In this document: positions 62,652 through 64,000 of the stretch, one piece after another
Layout of the letters: each line of letters opens with the position of its first letter
Numbering within the stretch: position 1 is the stretch's first letter
NCBI GenBank assembly: GCA_003254905.1
Contig: QANU01016478.1
Location: 825,855-889,854, forward strand
Source of the DNA: Nissolia schottii
Lineage: Eukaryota > Streptophyta > Magnoliopsida > Fabales > Fabaceae
DNA length: 64,000 nucleotides
Direction: 5' to 3'
The notes under the pieces: generated by a model
Database searches by the model: none
What the model saw: the letters and a program-made list of their open reading frames with translations, nothing else
What the model was told of the DNA's origin: nothing
Made by a program: the position numbers and the translations under genes

Positions 62652-64000
62652 GGGGAATTGTGAGTTTCCCGGGTCGGATCCTGATTTGACCCGACGACCC
62701 GAGCGTCGGTCTCTCTCTATTTTTTTCTTCTGTTGTGTGATCTGATGGAATGTGCTTATGTTTTTTCTTCCAAAAGAGAGAGAATGGGATGTGATATATA
62801 ATAAGGTGTGTGTTGGATTAAATGATGTGACGGGAGCGAGGATGATGAATGAGTCGCGGCTTAATTAGTACTAGTGCTTGCTGTGTATTATTGTGGAACT
62901 CAGGACTGGGTCTTATCTCATGGTGGAAGAAGATTGGGTTTGGCTTTTAATTTTTCCCTTCTTTTCTTTTTACAAGGTCAAACACGGTTTCTATTTGTTG
63001 TGTTTTTCTTATTTCTTCAAAGCCTCTCCTTTTTTAATAAAACCTTGTGGTCTTCAAACTGGGATTTAACACCCTCTCCTCTCGTCTCTCTATGCTGCAA
63101 CGCTAATATATGTGATAAGGGGGGGACCCAGGATAGTTTATTCAGGAAAGACCAATAACTGTCATTTTCTTTTCCCTTTTTTTTCTATTATTATTATTTG
63201 GTTTATTGTTATTTTTTGCTTTCTAAGCTAACCTTAACCTACCCCATCATATCCTCACTTACATAGTACAAGGATGCACTTTTCCTCGCCGCTATTCTAA
63301 CAACTAAATATGTATCGCCTAGTTTGCGCCGAGGATTGAAACACATGTAAGTAAATTTTATATTTTATTTGATGATAATGAATAAGATATATTTATTTAT
63401 ATTTTTATTTTGTTTAATTTGGTAAAGTTAAGATAAAAAATATATTTAAAATATTTTTATTGTATTAATTTAATAAAAAATATATATTATCTAAATTTAA
63501 AAAGTTGTGTTCTAGTGTTTTATTTCTATTCTTCAATAAAATGGAGGTACAAAAAATATACAAATTTTCTATCTTGAGACACAAATTTTTGTAATGTCTT
63601 GTGTTTCGGTATTTCTATTTTGTCTCGATAAACAAATGTTGCCCTAGTGCCATCATATAAAAATTTAATTTAAAAAAAATGTCTCGTTTGTTAAGTTCTA
63701 TCTCTTTTGCTAATTTGTAATTGCAACAACAAAAATTTATAACTTTTTTAATTAAGTTTATAAAAAAAAATTATTGTAATGTGTGTCAATGGTGCATAAG
63801 ATAGAGTGTGTGATGTCTAATTAAATAAAATTTGTAACTCATAATAATAGTTTGTAACCTTGTTCAACCATGATTGAATAAAGAGTGTGTGAATTTAGTT
63901 TGTAACTCATGATAATAGTTTGTAACAAAAATAACAAAATTTTGTAACTTTGTTCAATCGAGTTTGTATCAAAATGTACATTTACAAAAAAAAAAAAAGG
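62652..64000. other. ARO gene 5' flank and intergenic end of window
   Basis: The first 200 bases are probably 5' UTR and promoter; 'tatatataa' at 62794-62802 on the plus strand is a possible TATA box for the minus-strand gene. The rest is AT-rich. From 63830 to 63970 the phrase 'tttgtaact' with 'cat(a/g)ataatagtttgtaac' is repeated, which looks like part of a dispersed repeat running off the window. Confidence 0.5.

Overview
The window is nuclear DNA from a flowering plant. Genes are intron-rich with GT/AG junctions, intergenic DNA is AT-rich, and LTR retrotransposons are abundant. Gene families and transposon style suggest a legume, most likely Glycine or a close relative; that assignment is inference. 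Eight genes look intact and all lie on the minus strand: RPN10 (1975-7007), an MLO seven-transmembrane protein (13669-18133), a small single-domain rhodanese (21694-22774), two thaumatin-like proteins (35441-37290 and 49039-50352), a cold-shock/zinc-knuckle glycine-rich protein (52781-53425), chloroplast leaf ferredoxin-NADP+ reductase (54514-57238) and an armadillo-repeat-only protein (60675-62651). I built the exon models by hand from splice signals and reading-frame continuity. They give proteins of 403, 527, 149, 316, 298, 214, 362 and 658 residues.

The genes do not form a pathway; this is an ordinary plant gene neighbourhood. The two thaumatin-like genes are paralogues about 12 kb apart with the same three-exon design, including a last exon encoding a hydrophobic tail that looks like a GPI-anchor signal.

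The space between genes is mostly mobile-element debris, much of it datable by target-site duplications. An internally deleted LTR element sits in an RPN10 intron exactly five bases past the 5' splice site. A scrambled Ty1/copia element (8004-13597) carries an inverted RT/RNase H block and a 142-bp tandem array, and ends about 70 bp past the MLO stop codon. A non-autonomous Mutator-like element (28572-29662) shares subterminal DNA with a degenerate FAR1-type transposase gene at 44.6-45.5 kb. A short LTR element with only a gag-like ORF and a GC-rich core (39788-42321) has an intact target-site duplication. There is also a plus-strand nodulin-like MFS transporter pseudogene (24370-25636), a candidate small Helitron (932-1195) and a probable solo LTR (about 38240-38663).

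I found no tRNA, rRNA, CRISPR array or organellar insertion. The window contains one 19-20 base run of N (about 46522) and single Ns near 21557 and 39188, all in low-complexity sequence. I did not find a wholly new system; the transposon structures are the most unusual content.
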